Below are positions 1 to 13,900 of a DNA stretch of 64,000 nt, in pieces (positions within the stretch are counted from its first letter, which is position 1; each line of letters starts with the position of its first letter). The position numbers and the translations under genes are program-made. Source of the stretch: Dimorphilus gyrociliatus (lineage: Eukaryota > Annelida > Polychaeta > Dinophilidae); assembly GCA_904063045.1 (NCBI GenBank), contig CAJFCJ010000025.1, positions 806,001-870,000 on the forward strand, written 5' to 3'. Under the pieces are notes generated by a model. It made no database searches and was not told the DNA's origin. It saw only the letters and a program-made list of their open reading frames with translations.

Positions 1-3000
1 CTTAATGATGATTCTAAAAATACTGTATTTGTACAATTAATCAACGCTTTTGAGCCGTAAACTGGTAATTGCCCAGGAGGATCGTACGTTACAGTTAGGT
101 CGCCAGTAGCAGTAAGATTTGTACAAACTTTCGCTAAATTGATGATATTATTTGAAAATTTCCATTAAATAAGTTTGGTTGTGAGAGATGTTTTGTAAAT
201 AATCTACTTACGTATTTTACAATGTTCATCAAGTTCAACAGGATAACCTGGATGGCAATGACAACCGTAAGTTGAAGTTGTTTTTAAGTAACAATTTCCG
301 TGATCTCCGCAAGGATTAGTTGAGCATGGATTTATAAGACCACCGGTAAAATAGCCATAAGATACACAAACTAAAGGACCAATGCTTATCTCTAAAGATA
401 AATCATTTGTGGGAGGAGCATACTTGATCGCTTTAATTGGTAACTTCTCTTTATTCACAATATTTCCATAATCCATAGTCGGAGAACCCATATTATCGCA
501 TTTACAAGGCATTCTAGGATCTTCATTCTTGCACATACTATCAGTGTCATATGCCCAATCAGTACTAGTTTTCTCAACATTATTACTTTCGTAAACCCAT
601 GAAATGGATTTACTAACCATGTAACTACTTGTACAAGATATCTTAACTTCTTGATAGCAATATGGTGAGGCATTGACTACATCTCTAAAAAACAATAATT
701 TTAAAGAGATATATTATTCAATTGATCGTAAAATAGTAAAATATTCTTACTTGACTTGCTCATAAGGTGTATTACCTCCTTTTCCGTATTTATATTCAAT
801 TGTACAAATACCGCTGTTACATTCTGCATTTCCATTTCTTTCAACACTTATATAATTTCTATGAAGTTCATGCGACGCATCGCACATACCATGTAGGTTA
901 AAGCTGGCCTTATATTCGATACTGTAGTCACCGCTATAAGGTGCATCTTTACAATCAATAGCGACATCTTAAAAAAAGAAGATAAATGAAAATATATTGT
1001 TTATTATATATTTAATGTTATTTACTTGAAAGACTAAAATAAAACTTTCTTCCATTTGTTGTTTGATACATATCTTTCACTTCGGAATGAGAAAAGTGTT
1101 TCTGAATTGTTTTAAGACCCAAAATATGAACAATATTTTCCACACAATTAGAACTGCTTCCTGATGAACCTGTATTTCCACAACAAACTGCTTCTGCTGG
1201 GCCAGACAGAGTCAATATGCTGTTAGACCTTTCATTTTCAGAATTGCTATTTAAATATATGTTTTCTTGTCCGTTTTGTATTGTTATCACCAAGTTATAT
1301 AGAATATCTTTGTCTATTGATTTATTCCATACAAGTCTTCCTTGGATTGACACAAACAATTGTAATGACGCCGAACTAAATGCGGCAATGGCAATGGACA
1401 GCAAATTAGATTGTTTAAATAAATTGATGTATGAGCCAGGATTAACTTTTTCTGCTTGAAACCATATATCAATTGTTATGTTGGTGGTTATTGGGCTAGC
1501 TTCGTCAAATCTTAATGCGCACGCTTGTGTGGCTACCTGTTGAGTTATGGATATAGAATTCCAGTGTTGATGTATGTCTTCTTTCGACAGAACATTAAAA
1601 TTGGTCGTGTCAACGTGTACTGTTTTTGTTTGACCATAGTTAGAAGTATAACTTCCCCCATTTATGTGAAATGAATGAGTAAAGTCAAAGAAATATCTCA
1701 TAAGTATATCATCTTGACCGAAGATAGAAGATTCTAAAAAAAATAAAAAAATACTGGATTTTATCAATTATCAAAGAGAATAAGAAGTAAAAATAAACAA
1801 TAAAATATCTATTACCTGTACAATCTGATGAATCGAAATTTTCCAAAACTCCATTCAAACATTTAAAAGTCTTTTCCCTCTCTAATTTGCCTTCCCACGT
1901 TCTGAACCAGTCTTCGCATGTATAATCAACCGTTTCACCATGCCTAAGAAAGCTTTTTTTACTAAGACGAATCTCTCTATCGCCATTAAGAAGGGGAGCT
2001 TCACAAAATCCTAAAAAGAAAAAATATCATAAAAATAACATATTCATTGAATAGGAAAGAAAATACTAATTGAGAAACAGTATAAACGAATAATTTTCTT
2101 ACCACAGTTTTTCATATTGCATAGTTGTTTTACAGCGCCATCATAACAAAATGGTTCGTCATTGGATGATCCTGGGTTTCGACAAAAATTCTCAGCATGA
2201 CTAGGATGAATATCTGGTAAATTCGGTTGAGAACTTGGCCAAGGAGTACAGATTCCTAATTTTGTTTTTCCAACATAATCTTCACCTTTACTGGTCATAT
2301 AGCAATCTAGAAAATAAGTAAATATTAAATAAATATGCGTGCATTAACCATTTAATCTCAAAGCTTGGTTTCAAAAAGATATACCTGTCCATTTAATGCA
2401 TTGAACTTTGCTGTTTGACCAAGTGTTAGTGGCAGTTGTAAAAGGAAATTGATCTGCCGGACCATTATGGCCCGACCCACTCGTAGCACAGGTAGTACTA
2501 AGTCTCCATTTGTTTAATGTCAAATATTTGAATAGATAAACATTAGGGCTTTTGTAATGGGGTTGGGGGCAATCGACGCTGGTTGCTTCATACGAGTAAA
2601 TACCAGAGTATGAACCAGCAACTTTGATCTTCTCACATATATAGTCTACGGAATAGTTAATAATCATCTTAGAATAATGTTCTTTATTATTTCTCTTATT
2701 TTATGATAAGATAACAGAAATAGCTTACTTTCACAAGGTGCTTCGTTTTTATCATCGGCTCGTATCCAAACATCATTTATGCACTCATAAGTAGTATGCT
2801 TTAGAATAGACTTTGGTGAATCGAAGCCTTCGATTTGAGGTCTATAACAGTAATGTTTAAGAGTTAGGTCGGTTTCATTCTGATGATATACTGTGATGAG
2901 ATTTTCAACAGTTTCTATAGTCGGACAGTCACCTGTAACAAAAGAGAATATCAATGAAATTTGTCAAAAAAAGAAGATAATAAACTATAGAGGATTAACA

Positions 3001-3131
3001 ATATATTAGAATAATACAATAGTGTTTAATAGGTCTTGTATATATTGTATATTTATATATTACTTACACTCTATATACTTTAAAATAAATAAGAAGAAGA
3101 GACATATAGGGACAACGGCATTTGTTAACAT
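1..3131 (-). CDS. Secreted mosaic protein with sushi-like, kringle, LamG-like and EGF domains (3' end outside window)
   Basis: Nine exons read right to left: 3131-3068, 2932-2729, 2645-2385, 2306-2103, 2010-1816, 1733-1026, 967-751, 684-212 and 133 to the window edge. Most introns are phase 1, as in extracellular module-shuffled genes. Residues 1-21 form a signal peptide (MLTNAVVPICLFFLFILKYI). Residues about 22-89 and 245-309 are cysteine-bearing and sushi/CCP-like. Residues about 177-244 are a kringle with six cysteines, including GICTPWP, NFCRNP and EPFCYD. Residues about 310-545 look like a concanavalin/laminin-G jelly roll. The eighth exon holds a CKCD...DYGNIVNKEKLPI...GPLVC stretch resembling the fibrinogen-like module of neurexin-IV/CASPR proteins, then an EGF domain (NPCSTNPCGDHGNC). 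The last partial exon starts another cysteine module. Probably a secreted or cell-surface adhesion or matrix protein. I do not recognise an orthologue. Exon structure is well supported; LamG and CCP assignments are from pattern only. Confidence 0.75.
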
Positions 3132-5268
3132 TTCACTCAGAGTAAAGAACAACTGAAATAACACAATACCTCTACATATACTAAATAAATTAATGAAGCG
3201 TCGCCCGGGTAAAGTTTTAGCATTCAAAGTAAAATTATATAATTAATGTTTATAAGATCTCCCTCATAAACCAATTGATCGTCGATATCTTAAATAATAA
3301 GTATACAAGGTATTTACATTTTATTCTATACACTGCAAATCTAAATAATGGAATGAATATGGATATCTATAAATAAACAATTTGATGAAATCATTATTGA
3401 AAATTATATTAATATTATTCTATTTTAGCTAACTGACTATGTTTTATTGTCATTTTAAAGTTAGCTTTCTTATCTATTTCATTTTGGGGTTGAGGAGAGA
3501 GAGAGAGAGTGAGAGAGAGAGAGGAGGGGGAGGGGGGGGAGGGAAAGAGTGGAAGATAAGCTGAATTAATAGTTTTTCTAAATCAGCTCAGCTTACTGTT
3601 AATAACTCATCAAAAATATTTTTTACCACCAATATTCCTCTAGATCATTTATACAAAATTAATTAAATAATACAATATTAAAACGGTTTTTTAACAGTTT
3701 TCCTCTTTAAATATGAATATGACTTTTCAAAAACGCAAGCTTATATTGAATGTTTTAAAAAACTTTTTATGATTTGTATTGACCTATATAATATTTAAAA
3801 TTTTGCTTAGTCACATGTTTGCAATTGAATGATTTAGCTTCAAAAAATATCTTCTATCAGTAAAAATACACTGAACGACAAAAGCAAAACAACAAATTAG
3901 ATTTTGTTTTCAGTATAAACTATACAAGCCGGGTTAATTAATATCTGTAGTTCTCGGTAGAGGAACAAGAGGGCGCTTGTTTCTTCTTGGCTGTATCCCT
4001 ATGCTAGAACAGTAGATGGAGCCATTTACATGTGATGCACATTCTGCTTTGGGAAATTACCCTTTTTGTGAGATGAAAAATCGATATGTTACGGATTTCT
4101 AAGTAAAAAATAAACCAGACTTGAACAATCTCTCTCGTAGAATGAGTAGAGAGAAATATCTTTACTATATCTTCAATTTGAAGTATATTTGGCGATCTGA
4201 TGTCGCTGCTGTCGGTAAGTCTTGCTACTAATAACTCATTTTATAATACGTATATATGCTGAATATATTGCAGCATTGGTATAAACAAGGCGGAGAATAT
4301 AAAATAACACTTCAGCAAATAGTAAGTGTTTGATAACAATTTTCCATTTTACCATATTTCAATGCAATTATATTGAGATAAATGACTGCTGGTCTAATAT
4401 ATTTCATTTATGTTAATCTGCGCTAAAAGGTGTTAAAACACGTATTGGTAACGTACATTAGCATTTAGTATACATATCATATTATATTTTGGCCTATACA
4501 TTCTGCTAATGACCTAAGGGAAAAGTAATAGTAACAACAATAGTGCTTATTGTTTAATGATATTGGTCTTAAGTTGCCGGCAATTATCAACTATTGTTCT
4601 AAAAGACATTTTTCGCAGCTAATTGGTAATGTTGTCAAATAGGAGTTTAAAGTCCATTTTCCTTTTCTTTGTAGTCCGGAAAACGGAAGAAAACCAATAG
4701 ATTCTTTAAGTTTGTGCTCTCTTTTCAACTATTCAACCATTCTTCTAATATACCAGATTGTATTTGATTAAAACACGTTATACGAAAAAGAGGCTATCTT
4801 TTGTCTAACAGACTCACAAATACGAGACTAGAGTATAAAGGATAAATAACAATTCCTTAAAGTTGACTTTGTTTATTTGGTCTTCAATTGTGAATAAAAG
4901 CCGTATTCTCTTTTATAATTAGATGAAAAGGTGTAGGACTGCAGGCCTAAGAGAAAACATATTTCTCTTGTTTGTTTATGTCTTCATTTTTCCGATTGTT
5001 CAATAAGTTTCAACAAGATGTTGTTTTTTAATATTTACATTAGAAGAGAAATGATTTGTGAAATACTTTCTGATACATCGGTTCATAGAGAACACTTTTT
5101 ATATTATAAAAAATAGACGTATTGCTTAACAGAAACTCATTGTAGTATTTGCGAGTCGGTGAAGGCGTTCGAGTGTTTAGTAACAGATGTTTGTTTATTA
5201 AAAAATTACTAAATTTATGGAACATATTCTTATTTTTTCAGAAAGAAGCTGCTCTTACATGAACGAAA
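3132..5268. other. Divergent intergenic region
   Basis: This 2.1 kb gap lies between the divergently transcribed mosaic gene and the DUF229 gene and presumably holds both promoters. A purine-rich GA tract lies at about 3494-3550. No convincing exon was found. A good splice acceptor (TATTTTTTCAG, ending 5241) lies just upstream of the DUF229 start codon, so part of this gap may be a 5' UTR intron of that gene. Confidence 0.5.
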
Positions 5269-7173
5269 ATGTTTGTAACAAAACGCGCAAGTCAGACGAG
5301 TCGTAAAAAGACAATCTTTCTAATTTGTTTAGTATTATCCTTATGCTCCATTATATTGTTAATGGCCGATCGGTTACTTTCTATAAATTTTCCTTCTGCA
5401 TCTTTTATATCCATATATACAAGCGAATTGAATAGGAAAAGTATGACAACAGAATTACAACTGAACACCTCTGGTTGTATTATTACTTATGTACCCATTT
5501 GGAGTTATGAAGCTCAATATTTCTTTAAAAAAAAACCTCCAGTAAACTGTTTAAAAGGAAATTTAATTAATAATTGTACATTCCTTAATGATGGATTCTT
5601 AACAATAAGCGATTTAGGGATTAAAAAATTAACTTCAGAGAAGGCGAAATGTTATTATAGGTCTATCAAACGCCAAACTGGTTCTGAGAATAGTCCTATT
5701 ATTGGTGAATGGAAAAAATTTAATTATAAGCAAAGAAAACAAATTGATTATGAATTTATTCAAGTAAAATGCGAAGGAGCTAAAAAGCTTTTATACGAAA
5801 ACTTCCATACTCAAGCTTTGGTTAAAGAACCTCTTATCAAACAGAGCGTAAACAATCAACCTCACATTCTGCTTATATCCATTGATTCTATATCGTCGAA
5901 TTCCTTAAAGAGGAACATGCCAGATGTTGTCGATCTTATTACTAAAAATATGTCTGCTTTCGAAATGAAAGGTCAACTTAAAATTGATGGTCCAACATTG
6001 CGCAATTTCCTTGGGCTGTTGACTGGTTTTCCTTATGAGCAAGTAAAAAACTTCAAGACAAATAGCTACTTAGATAAGATTAATTTTATCTGGAAAGATT
6101 TCGGTGAGAAAGGCTATTTAAGATTTATTGGAGAGGATAGACCAGAAATTGGTACTTACAATTATATGGTTAAAGGCTTTGATCAACAACCTCTTGAATA
6201 CTGGTCTAAGCCATTTGAATTGGTTGCTGAGAATGGTAGATTAAGAAAAAAAGCTGTACCCGATACATGTTATGGTGAAACTTCAAGTATTAAAGCTATT
6301 CATAATTATCTTTTTGATATTATTCGAGTGAATAATGGTTCACCTATATGGGCTCATATCCATCAAAGCCATCATGTTCACGCCGATTTTAATGGGCTTT
6401 CATCTGTATCGAATGATTACTATCAATTTTTTAAGACGATTATTGACAAGGGCCTACATGAAACTTCTTTTGTATTCTTCTTCTCTGATCATGGTATTAG
6501 ATATGGTGAATTTCGTCAGACATATGTTGGACGTTTAGAGCAGCATATGCCTTTTATGTACGTTATTCCACCGAAAAACTTTGAAAAACACTACCCAGAG
6601 TACTATGAGGCATTGAATATCAATACTAAACGTTTAACAACGTTATACGATCTGTACCAGACAATGTTCCATATTCTTCATTTAAACAATATGACTTATA
6701 GGAACGACAGTCAAATACCGAAAAGAGAAGGCAACGGACAATCACTTTTTACTGAAATATCAGAAGAGAGAAGTTGCAAAACTGCACCCTTGAAGCCTGT
6801 TGAATGTTTATGTATGACAAATGTTATCATACCGAAAAATACTACATTGGCGAAAACAGGGGCAAACCTAATTGTTCAATCGATGAATAAAAGATTAAAG
6901 ACTTTTAACGTAACTAAGAAATGCTCGAAATTAAAGCTCAAATCAATATTAAAAGCTGTTCAACTTTCTACAAAAGAAACTAAAGTTACTAAAATACTAC
7001 TAACTGTTCTTGTTGCGCCATCTGATGGTATTTTTGAGGTGCTAATTAGCTATACGCAAGATACGAAATTATATACTATCATAAGTGACTTTAGTCGCAT
7101 TAATTCTTACGGAAATCAATCACACTGCGTTGACGATAGAGAAATAAAAAATATATGTTATTGCCAACTTTAA
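5269..7173 (+). CDS. DUF229 family protein (sulfatase/alkaline-phosphatase-like), type II membrane protein
   Basis: Single-exon CDS of 634 residues. Residues about 14-35 are one hydrophobic segment after a basic N-terminus, so the protein is predicted to be a type II membrane or Golgi/secretory protein with a lumenal C-terminal domain. The domain opens near residue 199 with ILLISIDSISSNSLKRNMP, the DUF229 version of the metal-site strand of the alkaline phosphatase fold. It continues with GPTLRNFLGLLTG and FFFSDHGIRYGEF near residues 403-415, where D-H-G is the second metal-binding motif. Length and motif order match the DUF229 (PF02995) family, which is common in nematodes, insects and spiralians. 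Substrate is unknown. Several NxT/S sites fit a lumenal location. An acceptor-like TTTTTTCAG 28 nt before the ATG suggests a spliced 5' UTR. A polyadenylation signal AATAAA follows at 7275-7280. Confidence 0.85.
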   Translation: MFVTKRASQTSRKKTIFLICLVLSLCSIILLMADRLLSINFPSASFISIYTSELNRKSMTTELQLNTSGCIITYVPIWSYEAQYFFKKKPPVNCLKGNLINNCTFLNDGFLTISDLGIKKLTSEKAKCYYRSIKRQTGSENSPIIGEWKKFNYKQRKQIDYEFIQVKCEGAKKLLYENFHTQALVKEPLIKQSVNNQPHILLISIDSISSNSLKRNMPDVVDLITKNMSAFEMKGQLKIDGPTLRNFLGLLTGFPYEQVKNFKTNSYLDKINFIWKDFGEKGYLRFIGEDRPEIGTYNYMVKGFDQQPLEYWSKPFELVAENGRLRKKAVPDTCYGETSSIKAIHNYLFDIIRVNNGSPIWAHIHQSHHVHADFNGLSSVSNDYYQFFKTIIDKGLHETSFVFFFSDHGIRYGEFRQTYVGRLEQHMPFMYVIPPKNFEKHYPEYYEALNINTKRLTTLYDLYQTMFHILHLNNMTYRNDSQIPKREGNGQSLFTEISEERSCKTAPLKPVECLCMTNVIIPKNTTLAKTGANLIVQSMNKRLKTFNVTKKCSKLKLKSILKAVQLSTKETKVTKILLTVLVAPSDGIFEVLISYTQDTKLYTIISDFSRINSYGNQSHCVDDREIKNICYCQL

Positions 7174-7274
7174 GATGTCTCTTTGTATCTTTGTTAGTGA
7201 TTAGCATTGATCTATAACTATCGTTTTTGTTTTGATTGTATTTAGAGAAGAAAATAAAAATAATACAATTTATA

Positions 7275-7280
7275 AATAAA
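7275..7280 (+). other. Polyadenylation signal candidate for the DUF229 gene
   Basis: Canonical AATAAA about 100 nt after the DUF229 stop codon, with no competing gene on this strand before the convergent synapsin gene. Confidence 0.5.
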
Positions 7281-7357
7281 GGAAATTATCCAGCTATTCA
7301 ATCGCTACTTGAACAGAACGATAGGAGAATTTTCAACTTGATCTTCGAGAGCGCAAA

Positions 7358-7362
<5 letters not shown>

Positions 7363-7397
<35 letters not shown>
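7363..7397. repeat. (AG)n microsatellite
   Basis: Uninterrupted AG dinucleotide run in the gap between the convergent DUF229 and synapsin genes. Reverse-strand open frames here read Ser-Leu repeats and are artefacts. The rest of 7174-7994 is AT-rich with a short (AT) run near 7677-7696 and no recognisable exon. Confidence 0.9.
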
Positions 7398-7401
<4 letters not shown>

Positions 7402-7994
7402 GAAGATAGGAGGAATGTGATGATATCATTAAACAAATTATAATTAGATGCTTTGAAATATTTTATTGTTTTTTTTGAATTTTTGTCTCTTAGCAATGAT
7501 AATTGATTAAATTAAGAAGAAAGAGAAAAGTAAAGAAAGAGTCTATAATGAAATAAGAAGACAAATTTTATTCTCTCTTTCATCTATTTTATACTTCCTT
7601 CTCTTTCTTTTCTTTTTAAATTTTATAGACATATTCACAATAGATATATAACCTTGCATTTATCAGCCATTTTGTTATATATATATATATATATATAACA
7701 TACTACTAACTAATTCAACTTTTTTTTTAACTTTACAGAACATTTTCTTTTTTCCAGTTTAAATAATCATCTGCAAACAAATTGGACGAATTATCCTAAC
7801 AATCTATTCTCTAACTAATTATTCATTAGGAGTTAAATTTAAAATTTAAAATTCTAGAATGCATTATTAATATTAATATTATAATTATTTTGTTTTGCCT
7901 ATATTTCTACTTAAATTTCACTTAATCTTCTTCCCAGTTCTTTCTTTCTTCGTTTAATGTCTTTTTTTTTCTTTTTAAGGCAATTTCAATGACC

Positions 7995-10900
7995 TTACAT
8001 GTCGCCGAAAATACCAGCAAAGGTTTTTCGTAAATTTTTCATGGTGTCGCCATCTTCAGACTCTTCCATGTCTCTTGCGGCTGCTTCTACTTCTGCTGCT
8101 GTAGGTGGCGCAGCTCTCTGTTGTGGCGGCTGATTACTGAAAATTAAATTTTATAATTTGTGAGAAAACAGTGATTTTGTTTAAAAATGTTATTATCAAC
8201 ATAAGTAGTACTTGATAAGAGAAGGAGAAAGAAATCGAAGGAAGTAAATAGTAGAAATAAGAATAAGGTTAGATAAAGTCTAATTATAATATTGTAATAT
8301 ACTGTATATATATAAAGTATATAGAGCGAATAGAGTGCATATATAAAGTATGATTATAGATATCATATACATAGACATTTGCTTGGAATCGTTTCTTATA
8401 GTTCCGCCACGTAGGTGACTTTTCAGTTTATTTCACTAAGTAATATATGATAATACTTCAGGGCTATTTCTCTATTTACAATGATTATCTACATTTTAAA
8501 CTGATATATTTAGACTTAGAGTTTACATTATACACTTCGTTAATCTACTTACTGTCCGTCTCTTATTCCCGGTCGGCCTTGTTGCATTGGACCACCGGCT
8601 CTTTGTTGCATTTGAGGATGAATCGGACCTTGGTTAGGACCTTGACCTTGTCGAGGAGGTTGGGCCGATTGGCTTAAAGATCTATGCATTTGTTGTTGCT
8701 GTTGATGAGGCGATCTTTGAACCTGTCCTGCGTTCTGAGGATTTGGATGGCCTCGCTGCTGTTGAGGAGGTGGTTGGGGCGGGGGTTGAGATTGCATTCG
8801 AGATTGGGTTGGTTGAGTATTGCTTCTCTGCAAAGGGGGATTTGGCGATCTGTGTTCATTGGGAAGAGGATGAGACGTCTGTTGCTGTTGTTGCTGCGGG
8901 GGTTGCTGCTGCTGTTGAGGTTGCTGAGGAACCTTTTGCATTTGATTAGGTAATGGTTTCTGTTGTTGCTGTTGTTGTTGTTGCTGTTGTTGTTGTTGCT
9001 GTTGCTGTTGCTGTTGCTGTTCTCGATTTTGGACGATATTTGAAATAGGAGTAGAGATAGAGCTGGTTCGTCTTATTGCGCTCATCTTAGCTATAACCAG
9101 TTGCGCGATATGCTGGCGATCTTCTTCTTGACTCTCACCTTATAGTAAAATATACAAATGCCATTTTAGAAAAGAAATTTAGAGTGCTTATACAGTAGAT
9201 ATATATATATATAATGGAAAAGAAGCTTTTATTCTACCTAATAGGGGCATCGCGCTATCTTGAATATCAATAATTTGATGTTTTCCATCTTGACCGCAAA
9301 CAACTTGAACACGTACAATATCCAAACCTCCAAATAATTTACTCACTTCGTCTGCCCATAGTTTAAAAGTTTCGTTAACCGGTATCTGTTCCAACATTGC
9401 AGATCCGGTATTAGCTTTCCAATTAGCCGAAATTGACTTTCTAATAAAAGCTTTATAGTTTTGACCAATTTTCTGGATATATAAATCATATTTCGTATCT
9501 ACTAGAGGTTCAACAGTTGAATAGCAATCAGCTAGTGCAGCTACAGAGGCAGCATCGTGAAATTGATGGTGATCGTCAACCTTAAGTTTACCAACTCCTC
9601 CATGGGCTTGACCCATTTTAACAACAGATGGAAACTTTGGTGGTACGAGCTGTTTGATAAATAGAGAAATTTTATTAAATCAACATAAAAGACCAGTTGT
9701 ATTTGTTAATTATGTTCATTTTTTAATTAATTGTCCACTTGGCAGTGATAGTAATAGTAAAAAAGGACAAACGATTACAGTAAAGGTTATATGTTCTCTG
9801 CATATTATAATACTTATAATGTTAGTAGAGAAGAGGGAAAATTAGGTGAGAAAGAGTAACAGTGAACAAGTACATGAACACTATATAGATAAGTTCGTGT
9901 ATTGCAGTTATATCAATATATACAGTATATGTTACATATATACTAATATTATACCTACCACATGTACTGTATTTACAATACATCTTAAATACTCGACATA
10001 TATACTGTAGAATAATTTGACGAAAAGGTGCGTTCATGCAATGCGGTGAAAAGCGGACACTCACCCATAAATTACTCACCATCTCTCTATGATTTGGATA
10101 ATATGATTGTTCAATTAGAGGAAATCGTTCCTTTCCTAATCTCCGTTGAATTTCAATTAAGTTGGAGTACTATTGTTTTTTGTGACAAAGAAAAGAGACA
10201 AGATTAGAATTAAGAAAAACAGTATTATCTATCAAAAAATTCGGAGGTTTAATAAAACAGAATTAGCTTTGTTTCTCTTTGCTCGTTTTTCTTCTTCTCT
10301 ATCTTGTTTTATTATCATTTAAGAAAGCGGAAAAAAAGAAGAGAAAAAAAAGATTGGAAGGTATTTTCTATGAGTTTTGCTAAGTGGAACGGAAGAGTTT
10401 CAGGGAGAGAAAATAGGATATAATTAATAGCATTTCCTAGGAGCTAAAGTGTATGAAATGGAAGATTTTCTATCTCTAGAATTTAACGCCATCCATTTAG
10501 TTTTATATCTTTTTATGCTTATTTACAGGTGGAAAGTAAACTTTTATGACGTCATTGGTAAATAAAAAGCTTCAAATAGTTCCTAGGTAGTTGTTCTCTC
10601 TAACTAAATCGGGTAATTTATCATTTTCACGTCATTGATCTCTGTAGAGTGTAGCAATTATTGTAATATTAATTTACTCTCTCTCTCTCTCTCTCTCTCT
10701 CTTCCTATCAGTCGTATTGATATCGGAAGATATATAACAAAAAGTCAATTTTAAATGGAATTTTTCGACTTAGTGAAAACGGTGTCAAGACCAGAAAATC
10801 GGCTTCGTTAGTCTTAATGACGTCATCGAAATTTGACAAGTATCCACAAGAGTAGAATAAAATAGACACTTCTCTTTTAAAAGATTTCCCTGTTTTTATA

Positions 10901-13900
10901 TTCTAAACATTCGATCATCAATAATTGTTTTTTATAAAAAAAGAACAAGAGTTAAGTAAGATCCAGAAGAGACGCCTTTCGTGATGTCAATCTTTTTTTA
11001 GTACTGCATTAAAATATTAGGTTGCGTAAATAGCAATTTAAAAAAAAAACACTCGAAAGAAGTCTAGCCTCTTTTTAAGAAGAATGAAAAGGAAAAGATA
11101 AAAATTCATTTAACATCCTTTATTTGAGTACTTACCACCCAAGGCCTATCCAAGAATAGGTAACAACTATGTAAAGAGTTAACAGCAGCCACTGCACCAT
11201 AATTTAAACCGATGATTAAATTTCGCCAATCTGTGTGAGCATCTCTAACATATTGCCTTATTAGGACAAAATCTGGTTTAAAACTCCTAACGACTTTTCC
11301 ACCTTGTCTTGTTGTTCTAATATCAACAACTGCTCCTTGATCCGAATAAGCAGATAAATTCAATTCTCCAAATGTGGCTTGTTCAACTCTAATATCATAA
11401 TCGTTTGGTAGTTTCTTGTTTCTAAAATATCTCGACCAGTCGGTATGTTCATCATCTATTATAAGTAAAGTTCTGCAGCGTTCCTGATAACCGGAAATGG
11501 ATAGAGAATGGCATCAGAGATGAAGAGGAAGGAGAAGTTATGAAAGACAAAAAAAGAAGAATAATATTAATAATACAATCTCAAATTAGATATTTTGTAA
11601 AGAGGAGAAAGAATATATTAGATTAGAAACGTATTTATAAGAATAATTATAATATTCTCATTGTAGATATTTTATCATTTCTACACGTTATTTCGTATAA
11701 TTAACAATATAGAGTAACTCTAGAAACCGTTAGTTATTTATTACTTGGAACAGACGTCCAACGTCCGGAATATCTTTCAGTAAAGTAAGCTTTTATACGA
11801 CAGAGATGGGCGAAATAACGAAGCTTTTTAATAGTTATCATAAGGCCTTTTTTTGTAAGAATAGTATATAACAAACCTATTGTTACCATTTCTAATTGCC
11901 AATGATAAAATAGTGCAAAAGGGAAGATGAAATGTATAAATTCAACAGAAATACTATAAATAATCATTTTGTTCTTTACTTCTATACATAATTATTTCTA
12001 TATAAATTTTCTATTTACATTATTCTATATTTATCTTATTATTAAATTATTTGTACTTTACCCACAATACTTTTTACTTAACGGGAAATAAAAAGAAATA
12101 AGCCAACCGAACGAAGTCGACGATGATAAATCGATTATACAAAGGGAAAAAAAAATAATGTGACGTCATAACTATTTATAACCATGTCGGTGTCTCCAAA
12201 TGACCGTTTCACAGTATAGGGAGAGGATATCAAATAGGCCTAAAAATTGTCCGTTCAATTTTTTTCAATGATGACGCAAAGCGTTAATAAGTCGTTGAGG
12301 AGCAAACGATATAATCGATAAATGTCAGCATTCTTTATTCAAAGTTATAAAAATGGCAATAAGAGTATAAGAGTATATTAACAAACCGTATGCTATTTTG
12401 TTGAATTTCTCTTGGGACAAAAATTGGACGACGTAAACAGCTTTTTATACGGAACAGAATTCCTTTAAATTTGTTTTACTCTGCTATTTGGTTGATGGTC
12501 TTTTCTTTTGTAAGGTCACTATCGGGCGTCATCTTATCGATAAGAAGAGTAAAGTTTGTCCTCTTTTTTTCACTCTCCCCCTCTTTCTCTGTTTCTCTTA
12601 AATTCTCTAAAGGAATATTTACTCAAGATCACTTTAAAAGAAGCTAAAAAGACAAGTTGAAAATGGCCTTAATAACACTTAAATGGGTCTTTCGCAATTT
12701 TGAGTGGGCTAGAGAGAAGAGAATTCTTCTGGGTGGTTTATTGATAGAAGCAGTGAAAAATCTGCCGGAATTCATAGAAATAAATTATATAAGGCTAGTG
12801 AAATCCCTAAGGGTAATATTCATTCTTCTGGACTATTTCACTCCAGAAGGAATTCGTCTTGTCTACATCATGTCTTTCAATACGCTATAATTAATATCTA
12901 AGTTAAAGTCTGTACCATTAACTTGCATATATTATTTCCTATTTATAGCAAAAAGAATATATTCAACGTAATACATTTCCTAAAAAGCACAATAACGTTG
13001 TACTTAATAAACCTAAATCTCCCTTTTTTTATCCAAAACCCTACAGATGGAGTTTTATAAAAGAAATATATATCAAAGCACTTTCATAGATGATCCATAA
13101 AATATATAGGGGAGCATGAAATAATCAATTGAAAACTGATCTTTATAAGGAATAAAATGATTGCACATGTTCTTTAGTATTTTTAATTAATTAATTAATT
13201 AATTATTAATATATGTATGTTTTCATAAATTCTATTAAAAATTAAGCTCATTAGAGAGATAGAGATAGACTGACGGGTTCGAGAGTGGTTGAAGAAAGTA
13301 AGGAATATATCCAATTGTAGAATATATAAATGAGAAGAGAGAAGATAATTTAAATATTAAAATTATGTCAATAATCCCCTGCCGCCTAATTATTCTCAAT
13401 ATCCTTTTTTTTCCTATTTCGATATAAAATTAGAAAATTTCGTTCGCCAACTAAAGATATAAAATGAATGAAAATCGGATTAAAAAGATCTGGATAATAT
13501 TGAAATATCAGCGCAATTACAGCTTTCTATCGTTCCTATTATTTCCATCCAATCATAGTTTTGGGTATTCACTCCTTATTTTTTCTATTATGGAATGTTT
13601 AGTAAAAGATAGGAATGCACTTAGTTAGGTTTTCATTTATATATATATATATAATATATATATAGTATGTAGTTTATCCTTGTAAAAGATAATTGATAAG
13701 TATAAATCCATATATGTGGAACATGTACTACAGTATATATATATAGCACATATTAATTTATACTGTATTTGTGAATAGCCATACTGTATAGGCTATATGC
13801 TATTTGTTTGTATATAAATATATATACATATATAAATATTTATATATATGTATAGATATACATATGTTCAAAAATTCTCTTTATATAAAGATATATAACT

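Noticed and set aside
12657-12890. Plus-strand open frame in synapsin intron 1 as a nested gene
   Set aside because: No cysteine pattern of TIMP and no other recognisable similarity; likely chance.
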